Assembly: GCA_047947185.1 (NCBI GenBank)
Contig: CP170502.1
Location: forward strand, 558,001 to 622,000
Length of the DNA stretch: 64,000 bases
Source: JANQJA01 sp047947185
GTDB taxonomy: Bacteria > Pseudomonadota > Gammaproteobacteria > Pseudomonadales > Azotimanducaceae
Direction: 5' to 3'
In this document: positions 17,821 through 26,834 of the stretch, in pieces
How the letters are laid out: each line of letters begins with the position of its first letter
Numbering within the stretch: position 1 is the stretch's first letter
Notes under the pieces: generated by a model
Database searches by the model: none
The model's input: the letters and a program-made list of their open reading frames with translations, nothing else
Told to the model about the DNA's origin: nothing
Position numbers and translations under genes: made by a program

Positions 17821-18525
17821 ATGAACACGCTCTGTTCTGAGGACAAAATTCCTGCCACTGCGGTAGACCAGTTGCGTCGGCTTTGCACTCTCCTAAGCAA
17901 TTCGCTTGTATCGCTGCGTGGTGTGATCTTGCACGGCTCTGCCGCAAGCTCAGGCTTCGAGCCTACGAGAAGTGACCTCGATGTCATCGCCATCGTGGAC
18001 AACAGCCTTGATAATCAGCAGCTGTTACAAGTTGGCACAGGCATTCTGCAGATTTCAGGGGCCCCACATCCTTTGGAATTCAGCATCGTCTCATTGGATG
18101 CGTTGACGAACTGGCGGCATCCTTGCCCGCACCTGATGCATTTCGGTGAAGAAATGCGCAGTCGATTCGAAAAAAGGCTATTCAAGCCGGAGTCGCACAC
18201 GGACGAAGACCTGGCGATGCACATGGTTGTCGCGCGAAGCCGAGGTATAGACCTCCTTGGCAATTTTCCTGTTTCGCAACTTCCAGAGGTTCCGCGTTCA
18301 GACTTTCTCGCGGCAGTTCTGAGTGATTTCGAGTGGGCGCAGAATCAGGATAAAGACCTCTCCGACTACATTTTGTCGAACGCCTGTCGAACCCTCGCCT
18401 TTCTACGAGATGGCCTTGTGCTATCTAAATCTGAGGGTCGCCAGTGGTGCAAAGAACGTGGCATAGAAGAAGCAAAGTTAGTTGCTGAAGTCACGCGGGA
18501 GCTGCAACAGATGGGATCAGACTAA
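17821..18525 (+). CDS. aminoglycoside-adenylyltransferase-like nucleotidyltransferase (AadA/DUF4111 type)
   Basis: The 234-residue protein has the nucleotidyltransferase motif HGSAASSGFEPTRSDLDVI (G-S-x9-S-D-L-D, residues about 38-56), the metal-binding Asp pair and a helical DUF4111-like C-terminal half with LSNACRTLAFLRDGLVLSK. AadA enzymes adenylate streptomycin/spectinomycin and are about 260 residues, so this is slightly short. No Shine-Dalgarno sequence is visible before the ATG. Codon choice (TTA, CTA, CTT, AAG TTA) looks unlike the CTG-rich neighbours, suggesting acquisition. The antibiotic substrate, if any, is unproven. Confidence 0.72.
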   Translation: MNTLCSEDKIPATAVDQLRRLCTLLSNSLVSLRGVILHGSAASSGFEPTRSDLDVIAIVDNSLDNQQLLQVGTGILQISGAPHPLEFSIVSLDALTNWRHPCPHLMHFGEEMRSRFEKRLFKPESHTDEDLAMHMVVARSRGIDLLGNFPVSQLPEVPRSDFLAAVLSDFEWAQNQDKDLSDYILSNACRTLAFLRDGLVLSKSEGRQWCKERGIEEAKLVAEVTRELQQMGSD

Positions 18526-18917
18526 CTCGCATGCAGGAAACTGGAGCGGAACTGAATCCCCCATTTGCCATCCTGTAGGGTAGCGATCCAGAAGGTATCG
18601 AAGCTGTGATATACCGTACCGTCCGCGTGGCAGCGATCATTGGTCAGCGCCAGGTGCACTTTGTCAGCGCCGCTATGCACAACTTCCAGTTTTGTGACAG
18701 TCGTATGGTGCCAGCCTTCTTCCGCCAGTCGGGCTTCGGCGCGGCTTGAAATCTCGATGAATTCTTCTGCCGTTTCAATCCGGGCAAACCGTCCACCGGC
18801 CAGGCGTATGTGCGGGTAGTTCAGGGTTTCCGCGTGGCGTTTGTGATCCTGTGAATTGAACGTCTCTATATACGCGTTGACAGTGGCAATAGCTGCCTGC
18901 TCCGCTGCTTCACTCAT
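18522..18917 (-). CDS. SnoaL/NTF2-like protein
   Basis: The 131-residue protein fits the small NTF2-like cone fold: ATVNAYIETFNSQD opens the first helix, and the strands end with FWIATLQDGKWGIQFRSSF. Proteins of this shape act as isomerases, cyclases or ligand-binding subunits. No catalytic residue set is recognisable. It overlaps the 3' end of the nucleotidyltransferase gene by 4 bp on the opposite strand and lies just beyond the 3' side of selC. Confidence 0.65.
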   Translation of the reverse strand: MSEAAEQAAIATVNAYIETFNSQDHKRHAETLNYPHIRLAGGRFARIETAEEFIEISSRAEARLAEEGWHHTTVTKLEVVHSGADKVHLALTNDRCHADGTVYHSFDTFWIATLQDGKWGIQFRSSFLHAS

Positions 18918-19007
18918 GCTTTGATTCCTTTTGATCGTACAGGTCGAAGCATACCGCTAAACACCAAAATAGGGGCGACCGATGTTCCTGCAGCTGGAGG
19001 GATGGAT

Positions 19008-19101
19008 TGGCGGAAGAGGTAGGAGTCGAACCCACCAGCCACTTTGACAGCAGCTCAACGGCTTTGAAGGCCGCACGCCCCACCGGGGACGACGCTCTTC
19101 C
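19008..19101 (-). tRNA. selC: tRNA-Sec (anticodon UCA)
   Basis: The 94-nt minus-strand gene begins GGAAGAGC and ends CTCTTCC-G-CCA with the CCA encoded. The anticodon loop CTTCAAA carries UCA (19065-19067). A long variable arm (AGCTGCT pairing with AGTGGCT), a CCCC-GGT-GGGG D arm and a TTCGACT T-loop match E. coli selC closely. The 3' strand of the acceptor plus T stem is 12 nt (7+5), one shorter than the usual 13 (8+5) of bacterial tRNA-Sec. It serves UGA decoding with SelA/SelB, not seen in this window; a SelD fusion lies 3.8 kb away. Confidence 0.93.
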
Positions 19102-19108
19102 GCCGACC

Positions 19109-19137
19109 AGTCTATCGTTTTCCGGCGCCTGCTTCGA
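19109..19137 (-). promoter_or_regulatory. putative selC promoter
   Basis: On the minus strand, TAGACT (19109-19114) lies 7 bp before the tRNA 5' end, and TCGAAG (19132-19137, three of six matches to TTGACA) is 17 bp upstream of it. The position would start transcription at or near the mature tRNA end. It sits immediately downstream of the stop codon of the acyl-CoA synthetase gene. Confidence 0.4.
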
Positions 19138-19139
19138 GC

Positions 19140-20759
19140 CTAACTGATGCCCAGTGTTTTCTCGGCGTATTCCCGGATAAGCTTGTAGTCCGCCTTGCCG
19201 TTGGGGGCGCGTTCCAGGCTGGGGCGGGCCAGGATCTTTTTCGGGATCTTGTAGCCGGCCAGGTGCTGGTGGGCAAAGTCCTTGAGCACCAGTTCTTCCA
19301 GTTCATAACCCGGGTTCAGTTCAACCACCGCGGTGATGGACTGGCCCCATTTTTCGTCTGCAACGCCAACGACCAGGCAGTCGGCAACACTCTCGTGATG
19401 TTTGAGCGCTTCTTCCACTTCCTCCGGGTAGACCTTTTCGCCCGCCGTGTTGATACAGTTGCTGCCACGACCCAGCAGCGTCAGACTCCCATCTTCCTCC
19501 ACTGTGACCCAGTCCCCGGGAATCGAGTAGCGTACGCCGTTGATGGTCCGGAACGTCCTGGCGGTTTTCTCTTCATCCTTGTAGTAGCCCATGGGCAGAA
19601 AGCCCGTGACGGCAACCATGCCGGAGATGCCGGAACCCGGCAGCACTTCTTCACCCTCTTCCGTGAACACCTTGCAGGAAGGCCCAAGCGTAAACTTGGC
19701 GACCTCGATGCTCTGGTCTTTGGTCATGATGGAGGAACCCAGACCGATGGCTTCTGACGAGGAGAATCCGTCAGCGAGCATCAGGTTTTCATTGTGGCGC
19801 AGCAGTCCGGCCTTGACGTTCTTGGTCCACATGACGCCGCTTGAACTGATGACGGCCACGGATGAAATGTCGTATTTGCCAGGGTTGGCGTCCAGCACTT
19901 CCAGCATGGGGCGAGCGAAGGCATCACCCACGATGGTAACGGCGGTCACCTTGTGTTTGTCTATCGCCGCCAGCGCCAGTTCCGGCTCGAAACTGCGCGA
20001 AGGCAGCGTGATGCAGGTGCCGCCGGCGTTCATGGCACCGATTGCGGACAGGAGCCCAGTGCCATGCATCAGCGGCGGCAGGGGCAGGTTAACGGGCGCG
20101 GCTTGTGACCGCAGGCGCTCCAGGTATTCGTCCATGTCTGCCACGGGCGGGATGCCAAACCGGGCATTACCCCCGCCACCCATGACCCCCCAGAGGTCAG
20201 CGTGACGCCACATCACGCCCTTGGGCATGCCCGTGGTGCCACCGGTGTAAAGGAACAGCATCGCGTCCGGGTCACGCTTGATATCCAGCGGTTGGCCGTC
20301 GCCCTCGTTCGCCAGGGTCTCGTAGTCAATGACATCCTCGGCGCCGGTATGCCCATCCGGCACTTCAACCCACTGCTTCACCTGGGGTAGTCGGCTGCGG
20401 ATGTGTGATACCTGGGGTGCAAACTCGGCCTTGTAGATGCAAACCGTCGCATCCGCGTTGTCCAGCAGGTACAGCAGTTCGTCTTCAATGTAGCGATAGT
20501 TGACGTTGACGTGGGTCAGGCCGGCCTTGAAGCCGGCTGCGACCCCCTCGCTGTACTCGGGGCAGTTGCGCATGTAAAAGGCAATCTTGTCACCTGCCCT
20601 GGCGCCACCCGCCAGCAGGTTGGCCGCAAGGTTATTGGTGCGACGCGCAAAGTCTGCCCAGGATGTAACCCGGTCGCCGTGTATCAGCGCTGGCCTGTCG
20701 GCCGGTACCACGCTGCCCACGCCGTCCAGGATATCGCCATAATTCCACTGGTATGTCAT
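19140..20759 (-). CDS. acyl-CoA synthetase (AMP-forming, FadD-like)
   Basis: The 539-residue ANL-superfamily enzyme has the phosphate-binding loop LYTGGTTGMPKGVMW near residue 170, the A5 region LADGFSSSEAIGLGSS, the hinge LLGRGSNCINTAGEKVYPEEVE and a C-terminal Lys in APNGKADYKL. It activates a carboxylic acid with ATP to the acyl-adenylate and then the CoA thioester. Length and GGTTGMPKG type fit medium/long-chain or steroid-side-chain ligases. It is monocistronic, 89 bp from the divergent GH3 gene, with selC directly downstream. Confidence 0.88.
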   Translation of the reverse strand: MTYQWNYGDILDGVGSVVPADRPALIHGDRVTSWADFARRTNNLAANLLAGGARAGDKIAFYMRNCPEYSEGVAAGFKAGLTHVNVNYRYIEDELLYLLDNADATVCIYKAEFAPQVSHIRSRLPQVKQWVEVPDGHTGAEDVIDYETLANEGDGQPLDIKRDPDAMLFLYTGGTTGMPKGVMWRHADLWGVMGGGGNARFGIPPVADMDEYLERLRSQAAPVNLPLPPLMHGTGLLSAIGAMNAGGTCITLPSRSFEPELALAAIDKHKVTAVTIVGDAFARPMLEVLDANPGKYDISSVAVISSSGVMWTKNVKAGLLRHNENLMLADGFSSSEAIGLGSSIMTKDQSIEVAKFTLGPSCKVFTEEGEEVLPGSGISGMVAVTGFLPMGYYKDEEKTARTFRTINGVRYSIPGDWVTVEEDGSLTLLGRGSNCINTAGEKVYPEEVEEALKHHESVADCLVVGVADEKWGQSITAVVELNPGYELEELVLKDFAHQHLAGYKIPKKILARPSLERAPNGKADYKLIREYAEKTLGIS

Positions 20760-20848
20760 AGATCTCCCTCTCTCTTGAGCCCTGATTATTCACTGATTTG
20801 GGTTAATATTCGACCATTGCTGTTTAACGCCACACCGCGAGGCGCGCC

Positions 20849-22930
20849 ATGACCCAATCTGACACTGTGCTAGCGTTTGACTTTGACGCCATCCACGAGG
20901 GCAACCGGGGACGACACATCGATCACAGCGCTGTTGACATCAAGGTGGATGCCCTGCTCGCCGCCATGACACTCTCACAGAAGTTCAACGAGATCCGCGG
21001 CCGGCAGGCACAGCCCATTGACGGGCTCTATTATGCCGGTGGTGATGATGCGCTGGGTATACCTTCCTACCGCATGGTGGATGGTCCAAGGGGCGCCCGG
21101 GTGGGTAATGCCACGGCGTTTCCTGTGGCTATTGCGCGCGCTGCCACTTTTGACGTCATGTTGGAGCGGCGTGTTGGCGAGGCCATTGGACTGGAGGTAC
21201 TGGCCAAGGGCGGCAATGTCCTCCTGGCACCGACCATTAACCTGCTGCGCCACCCCGGCTGGGGCCGGGCACAGGAGACCTACTCGGAAGATACCTTCCA
21301 CACCGGGGCCATGGGGGTCGCATTCATCTCCGGGGCGCAGAATCATGTACTTACCAGCCCCAAACACTTTGCCGCCAACAACGTTGAGTTCACCCGTTTT
21401 GACATGAGCGCCAACATGGGTGAACGGGTGCTGCAGGAGGTCTACCTGCGTCACTTCCGGCGCTGTGTCATCGAAGGTGGTGCAGCCAGCGTTATGAGTG
21501 CCTATAACAAGCTGAACGGGGTCTACTGCGGTGAGAATCCTGAACTGCTGACGAACATCCTGCGTGATGACTGGGGTTTCAAGGGGTTTGTTGAATCCGA
21601 CTGGTTCCTGGGGACACGCAGTGTTGCACCGGCGCTGAATGCCGGTCTTGATATCGAGATGCCGAGTGGCTACCGGTTTTCTGACGAGAACCTCATGGCC
21701 GCCATTGAGGCGGGTGAACTGACCGAGGCCACGATTGATCGGGCAGCGGGCCGCGCACTGCACCAGAAGATCGCCTGGCAGCTGGATCAGCCAGCCGTTG
21801 TTGACCCGGCTGTGGTTGAGTCGGCAGAACACCTGGCCCTGGCCCGGGAGGCTGCGGAAAAGTCGATTGTCCTTTTGAAGAACCGGGACGCCTGCCTGCC
21901 CCTGGGGATGGACCTGCGCGTTGCGGTGGTGGGAGACCTGGCAGATACAGCCAATCTGGGTGATCGCGGCAGCAGTTTTGTTTCCTCTACCGAGGTAATC
22001 ACGCCGCTGATGGGTATTCGCGCACTGCTCGGGGCTTCGGTACCCCACTTCAAAACAGATGATGACCTGTCTGAACTCAGGAACTATGACGTCACCATTG
22101 TGGTGGCCGGGCTGACCTATCGGGAGGAAGGTGAATTCATCCCGACCCAGCAACAGGAAGCTGAGGGTAGCAATCTTGCACGCGGTGGTGACCGCGCCAA
22201 TCTGGAACTCCCTGCACACCAGATGGACCTGATTGGCCGCGCCGCCGAGGCATCTGACAGGACAATTGTGGTGCTGGAGGGCGGCAGCGCCATTGACGTC
22301 AACGGCTGGCTGGACGACATTGATGCCCTGCTGATGGCCTGGTATCCCGGTTGCCAGGGTGGTCATGCCATTGCCAATGTCCTGTTTGGCCTGGTGAACC
22401 CCGCCGGCCGCCTGCCCGTCACCTTCCCTGCCTCGCTCGACCAGCTTGTCCCCTGGGACATAAATTCCCTGGACGTTACACATGAACTGCTGCAGGGCTA
22501 CAAACACCTGGACGCAGCCGGTCACGAGCCCGCCTTCCCATTCGGGTTTGGCCTGTCCTATACCACCTTTGAGCTCGACAACCTGTTTGTTGAACGTTAT
22601 GACAACGGTTTTGAGATCAATGTGGAGGTCACCAATACGGGAGAGCGGGATGGCGCTACCGTGGTTCAACTCTACGTGGGTTATGCAGGCTCGGGCGTCG
22701 AGCGCCCCCTGCGCGAACTGAAGGGTTTTGGCCGGGTCACCGTGCCTGCAGGCGAAACCGTCATGCTGGTGCTTGAACTCATGGATAGCGATCTCACCTA
22801 TTTTGACGAGCAGCAGCACGACTGGGTGCTGGAAGCGATCCAGTACAACTTTGAACTCGGGTTTTCTTCCCGGGACCCGCTGCTGCAGCAGAGCTGGCGA
22901 TCGGGCAAAGACGGCTTTGAGCCGGTCTGA
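20849..22930 (+). CDS. glycoside hydrolase family 3 beta-glucosidase-like protein
   Basis: The 693-residue protein has the GH3 N-terminal barrel with RMVDGPRG, the conserved K-H segment TSPKHFAANN and the nucleophile region GFVESDWFL (Asp about residue 250). The GH3 C-terminal domain and a fibronectin-III-like tail (VEVTNTGERDGATVVQLYVG) follow, a standard three-domain enzyme. There is no signal peptide, so it should act in the cytoplasm on imported oligosaccharides or glycosides. No sugar transporter is adjacent. The long opposite-strand frame in the same region is a shadow. Confidence 0.9.
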   Translation: MTQSDTVLAFDFDAIHEGNRGRHIDHSAVDIKVDALLAAMTLSQKFNEIRGRQAQPIDGLYYAGGDDALGIPSYRMVDGPRGARVGNATAFPVAIARAATFDVMLERRVGEAIGLEVLAKGGNVLLAPTINLLRHPGWGRAQETYSEDTFHTGAMGVAFISGAQNHVLTSPKHFAANNVEFTRFDMSANMGERVLQEVYLRHFRRCVIEGGAASVMSAYNKLNGVYCGENPELLTNILRDDWGFKGFVESDWFLGTRSVAPALNAGLDIEMPSGYRFSDENLMAAIEAGELTEATIDRAAGRALHQKIAWQLDQPAVVDPAVVESAEHLALAREAAEKSIVLLKNRDACLPLGMDLRVAVVGDLADTANLGDRGSSFVSSTEVITPLMGIRALLGASVPHFKTDDDLSELRNYDVTIVVAGLTYREEGEFIPTQQQEAEGSNLARGGDRANLELPAHQMDLIGRAAEASDRTIVVLEGGSAIDVNGWLDDIDALLMAWYPGCQGGHAIANVLFGLVNPAGRLPVTFPASLDQLVPWDINSLDVTHELLQGYKHLDAAGHEPAFPFGFGLSYTTFELDNLFVERYDNGFEINVEVTNTGERDGATVVQLYVGYAGSGVERPLRELKGFGRVTVPAGETVMLVLELMDSDLTYFDEQQHDWVLEAIQYNFELGFSSRDPLLQQSWRSGKDGFEPV

Positions 22931-22936
22931 GCGTTT

Positions 22937-25099
22937 TTATTCGAACCGTATTGTGGCTTCAGGCCCGTCCAACACTTCGCCAATCACCACGGCATCGGCA
23001 TAACCGGCTGCCCGCAAGGACGCAACCAGGGCGGCGGCCTGTGTTCCGGGAACACCCGCCAGCAGCCCACCTGCGGTCTGCGGGTCGAACAACAGCGCAT
23101 AGCGGGGATCATCTACCGCCTTTATCAGCGCTGCGGCATTCTGGTTGTCCGCATGCAGGGTACTTTTGATGCCATTGGCCAGCAGTTCCAGCGCGCCGGG
23201 CAATATCGGCAGACGCGCCAGGTCCAGGCGGGCACTGCGACCCGAGGCGCGCAGCATTTCCAGCAGGTGACCTGCGAGGCCAAATCCCGTCACATCAGTC
23301 AGGGCGTGAGCGCCGCCAGTTTCCAGGATACGGGCAGCGGCCCCGTTGGACAGCAGCATGCCGGCCAGAGCGGCCTCAACCCAGCCACCGCGTGCCCTTC
23401 CCTGCATGTGCGCGGCGAAAACGGTACCCGTGCCCAGCGCGCGGGTCAGGATCAGGCAATCTCCCGGTTGCAGCCCCGCCTTTTGCAGCAGTTTGTCCCT
23501 GTCAACAATGCCGTTGACAGCAAAGCCAATTGAAAGCTCCATCCCCTCGCTGGTATGCCCACCGCACAGCGTCACCCCCTCGGCCGCCAGTTGTTCGCTT
23601 GCACCACGCAGCAACTGGTAGAGCAGCGCCCTGGTCTTGGGCGGTTTTGCATAAGGCAGGGTCAGCATGGCCAGCGCGGTTACCGGCGTACCACCCATGG
23701 CGTAAATGTCAGAGAGCGCGTGGTTAACGGCAACTTTTGCGAACAGGTAGGGATCGTCAAAAAAAGCGCGAAAGCCATCAACACTGTGCAGCATGGTTTT
23801 GCCCGCCGGCACCTCGTAGATCGCCGCGTCGTCCAGGCCGGCTCCCAGGCCAAGTTCCCCCAGCACCTCCTGCAGCAGGTCACCGCTGACCTTCGAGCCA
23901 CAGCCGCCACATCGCATCTGTTCATCAAACTCTGCCAGCAAACCTGTCTGGCGTACCTTTATTGGCCCGGGCAGCTTGTTGAAGCGCGCCATAAAACGGC
24001 GGTCAATCTGGTCTTTCCAGTACCACACCCAGCGCCCGCGAGCGGTCAACCCGTTCCGGGACGCTACCGCTGTGCGTCCGCCCATGGTGATCAGGGACAG
24101 GAATTCCGCCTGTGGTTTGAAGGGCCTGGCAGACCGGTTGAGCAACAAGCGCTTTATGTTCCGGTACAGGGGAGGACCGCTTCGCACCGCGTAGACCCCG
24201 GCCTTGGGACGGGGATGTGTGGTGCTGCTGGCAATATCACCCACGGCAAAAACCTCGGGATGGCTGACGGACTGCAGCGTGTCTCCCACACTGACAAAAC
24301 CCCGCTCATCAAGCTGCAAGCCGGTGTCGGCCAGCCATTGCTGGGGGGCCGCCTGGGTCACAAAAAAGGCCTGGTCAAGCGCCACCGTCCGGTTGTCTGT
24401 GGAGGTGAGGGTTGCGCCATCAAAAGCACTGGCGCGAAAGCCGGTATGGACTTCAATACCCAGTTCCCCTGCCCGCTCAAACACCGCTGCCTGGACGCGC
24501 TCGGGATAACCGGGCAGCAGCCTGTCGCTGTCAGCAAACAGGTGCAGGCTGATGCGGTGGTCCGGCACCTCCCGTGCCAGGCGGTATGCCACCGAAAGTG
24601 CCAGTTCCACGCCGCCTGCACCAGCACCGACAAAACCCGTTGCGTTCACCTCACCGGCACGCGCCCGGACCAGGTACTTATCCCATTTGTCGAGGAAATG
24701 GTTGATTGGCTTGACGGCAATGCCATGTTCCGCGGCCCCCTGGATCGGGGCAAGCGCCGGGGTAATCCCGATATCGATCGACAGCACGTCATAGTTGATA
24801 TCAGGTCTGTCATCACAGAGCACGACCCTGTTTTTGAGGTCAATACCCCGGGCGGCCGCGCGAACAAACCGGGCACCGGCAAACTGGCAGAGTGGCGCAA
24901 GGTCAATGTGGATATCATCGGCCGTATAGTGCCCCGCGACGACACCGGGCAGCATACCTGAATAGGGCGTCTGAACGTCCGGACTGACCAGCGTAACCTG
25001 CAACCCCGGCACCGGATTCATGCCCAGCATCCGCAGCACAATCACGTGCGCGTGGCCGCCCCCCAATAGAACCAGGTCGCGTGCGATTGGGGCCGGCAT
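22937..25099 (-). CDS. selD: fused NADH-dehydrogenase-like flavoprotein / selenide, water dikinase
   Basis: The 720-residue fusion has an FAD/NAD oxidoreductase half (LVLLGGGHAH at residues 10-18, VGAGAGGVELAL near 158, VFAVGDIAS near 283) and a SelD half from about residue 395. The SelD half starts RCGGCGSKV; Cys400 and Lys403 align with the catalytic Cys17 and Lys20 of E. coli SelD, so Cys is used, not selenocysteine. The AIR-synthase-like remainder has GGHTSEGMELSIGF and FDPQTAGGLL. It makes selenophosphate for Sec-tRNA and selenouridine. The frame is open to 25249, but homology begins at the ATG at 25099, 10 bp after the preceding ligase gene. Confidence 0.9.
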   Translation of the reverse strand: MPAPIARDLVLLGGGHAHVIVLRMLGMNPVPGLQVTLVSPDVQTPYSGMLPGVVAGHYTADDIHIDLAPLCQFAGARFVRAAARGIDLKNRVVLCDDRPDINYDVLSIDIGITPALAPIQGAAEHGIAVKPINHFLDKWDKYLVRARAGEVNATGFVGAGAGGVELALSVAYRLAREVPDHRISLHLFADSDRLLPGYPERVQAAVFERAGELGIEVHTGFRASAFDGATLTSTDNRTVALDQAFFVTQAAPQQWLADTGLQLDERGFVSVGDTLQSVSHPEVFAVGDIASSTTHPRPKAGVYAVRSGPPLYRNIKRLLLNRSARPFKPQAEFLSLITMGGRTAVASRNGLTARGRWVWYWKDQIDRRFMARFNKLPGPIKVRQTGLLAEFDEQMRCGGCGSKVSGDLLQEVLGELGLGAGLDDAAIYEVPAGKTMLHSVDGFRAFFDDPYLFAKVAVNHALSDIYAMGGTPVTALAMLTLPYAKPPKTRALLYQLLRGASEQLAAEGVTLCGGHTSEGMELSIGFAVNGIVDRDKLLQKAGLQPGDCLILTRALGTGTVFAAHMQGRARGGWVEAALAGMLLSNGAAARILETGGAHALTDVTGFGLAGHLLEMLRASGRSARLDLARLPILPGALELLANGIKSTLHADNQNAAALIKAVDDPRYALLFDPQTAGGLLAGVPGTQAAALVASLRAAGYADAVVIGEVLDGPEATIRFE

Positions 25100-25109
25100 G
25101 GTGTTCTTG

Positions 25110-26834
25110 CTACCCAACATCCAGGTACGCCAGCAGAGCCTTCTTGACTTCAGGTTTGAGAATCTTGCCGTTGGCGTTGCGCGGCAGTGGATCACTCTGG
25201 AACAGGATGTATTGCGGCACCATAAATCCCGCCAGTTCCGACCGGACAAATGCCTGCAGTTCTTCCTCGCTCAGGGTGGCATCAGGTGTCAACTGCACCA
25301 CAGCCCCCACTTCTTCACCCAGAATCTTGTGTGGCACGCCCACAACCGCAGCGTCCATCACCTGGGGATGCTCATACAGGGCATTTTCCACTTCAACACA
25401 ATAGACGTTTTCGCCACCACGAATGAGCATGTCCTTGGCGCGGTCAACAATATAGATGAATCCCTCGTCATCTATGCGCGCCAGATCACCCGTATGCAAC
25501 CAGCCATCGGTGATGGTTGCGGCCGTTGCTTCCGGCTTGTTCCAGTAGCCCTTGATCACATTGGGGCCGCGGATCCACAGCTCACCGGTCTCGTTGGCGG
25601 GAAGCTCACGGGTTCCCTCCAGGTCCATCACCTTGACGTCACAGACAGCCACCGCCACGCCCACGCTGTCCGGTTTTCGCTGGTAATCAACACCCGAGTT
25701 GGACGAGGTCATGCTTGAGGTTTCGGTCAGGCCGTAACCATTGCCGGCGGATACCGTTGGAAAACGCTCAAGAATACGATCGAGCAGTTCGGGTGCCGCG
25801 GGGGCACCGCCATAGCCGATACTCTGGACGCTCGACAGGTCGCGGGTCGCAAACGAAGGTGATTCCAGCACCTGCCAGACCATCGAGGGTACGCCACCAA
25901 ACGAGGTAATGCGCTCGCGTTCAATCAGTTCCATGGCACGCTCCGGATCCCACTTGTACATCATTACCAGCTTGTTGCCGCCCGCGGTGTTGGAGAGCAG
26001 GGTTGAATGACAGCCTGTGGCGTGGAAAAAGGGCACCGAGAGCAGTGGTGCCAGTTGTGGCGCGGGTGGTGGTGTTTCACCCCGCAGGACCGCAGGCACC
26101 TCTCCGCGCCGGATCATCGAGCGCATACCGGAAAAGCGTACGTTCAAGAGGTTGGTACAAATATTCCGGTGGGTACCGAGTGCTCCCTTGGGCTGGCCGG
26201 TGGTGCCGGAGGTATAAAAGATGGTGGCGTTGTCTTCCGGGTCCAGCGCTACCTCAGGCAATGCCGGCACGCCAATAACCCGGCCCAGTTCTTCCTCAAA
26301 ATGTTTAAGCCCATCAGGCAGGGTATCCCGGCTTCGCACCACCACCACCCGCGCCAGTGCCAGATTGGGGTAGTGATCCACGAGACTGAGCGCACGCTGT
26401 TCGTCCGCAAACAGGACACGGGCGCCGGAATCAGCGAGCCCATATTCCAGTTCATGCCCCGTCCACCAGGCATTCAGAGGCACCACCACGGCCCCCACCA
26501 CCGCGGCGGCCCAGAAGCATATGGGCCATTCCGGGAAATTGCGCATGGCGATGGCCACCCGGTCACCTTTCCTGATGCCATAATCGGTGACCAGCAGACG
26601 GGCCAGCTTGCTGACAGCCGCGGTGTGTTGTGTAAACGTCATCCGCTCGTCTTCGTAAACCAGAAAGACCCTGTCACCAAAAGCCGCTGTTGACTCGAAC
26701 ACCTCTCGAAGGTTCTTTGGGGCATTTTTCCAGGTCCGCAGCCGCACCCCGCGAATCTCCACCGTTTCCATTTCAAAAGGTGCACCGGGTGCGGTCAACA
26801 TGGCATGTGCGTCACTGATACTGAATTCACTCAT
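25110..26834 (-). CDS. AMP-forming acyl-CoA synthetase (second)
   Basis: The 574-residue ANL enzyme shows IFYTSGTTGQPKGALGTH (phosphate loop), GNGYGLTETSS, GDLARIDDEGFIYIVDRAKDMLIRGGENV (adenylate hinge, shown in parts) and a C-terminal Lys in NANGKILKPEV. The longer frame to 26927 adds residues that belong to no domain; the ATG at 26834 is preferred because it overlaps the stop of the upstream esterase gene as ATGAGTGA, a typical coupling overlap. With the esterase it suggests hydrolysis of an ester followed by CoA activation of the released acid. Confidence 0.87.
   Translation of the reverse strand: MSEFSISDAHAMLTAPGAPFEMETVEIRGVRLRTWKNAPKNLREVFESTAAFGDRVFLVYEDERMTFTQHTAAVSKLARLLVTDYGIRKGDRVAIAMRNFPEWPICFWAAAVVGAVVVPLNAWWTGHELEYGLADSGARVLFADEQRALSLVDHYPNLALARVVVVRSRDTLPDGLKHFEEELGRVIGVPALPEVALDPEDNATIFYTSGTTGQPKGALGTHRNICTNLLNVRFSGMRSMIRRGEVPAVLRGETPPPAPQLAPLLSVPFFHATGCHSTLLSNTAGGNKLVMMYKWDPERAMELIERERITSFGGVPSMVWQVLESPSFATRDLSSVQSIGYGGAPAAPELLDRILERFPTVSAGNGYGLTETSSMTSSNSGVDYQRKPDSVGVAVAVCDVKVMDLEGTRELPANETGELWIRGPNVIKGYWNKPEATAATITDGWLHTGDLARIDDEGFIYIVDRAKDMLIRGGENVYCVEVENALYEHPQVMDAAVVGVPHKILGEEVGAVVQLTPDATLSEEELQAFVRSELAGFMVPQYILFQSDPLPRNANGKILKPEVKKALLAYLDVG

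Noticed and set aside
20975..22819. 614-residue open frame opposite the GH3 gene
   Set aside because: The translation has no recognisable domain, while the plus-strand frame is a complete GH3 enzyme; it is a shadow caused by codon bias.
23555..24961. 468-residue open frame opposite the NDH-SelD gene
   Set aside because: It shows no family pattern and the minus strand encodes a full, motif-rich fusion protein.
22937..25099. SelD as a selenocysteine protein
   Set aside because: The catalytic position is encoded by a Cys codon, and no in-frame TGA is read through.
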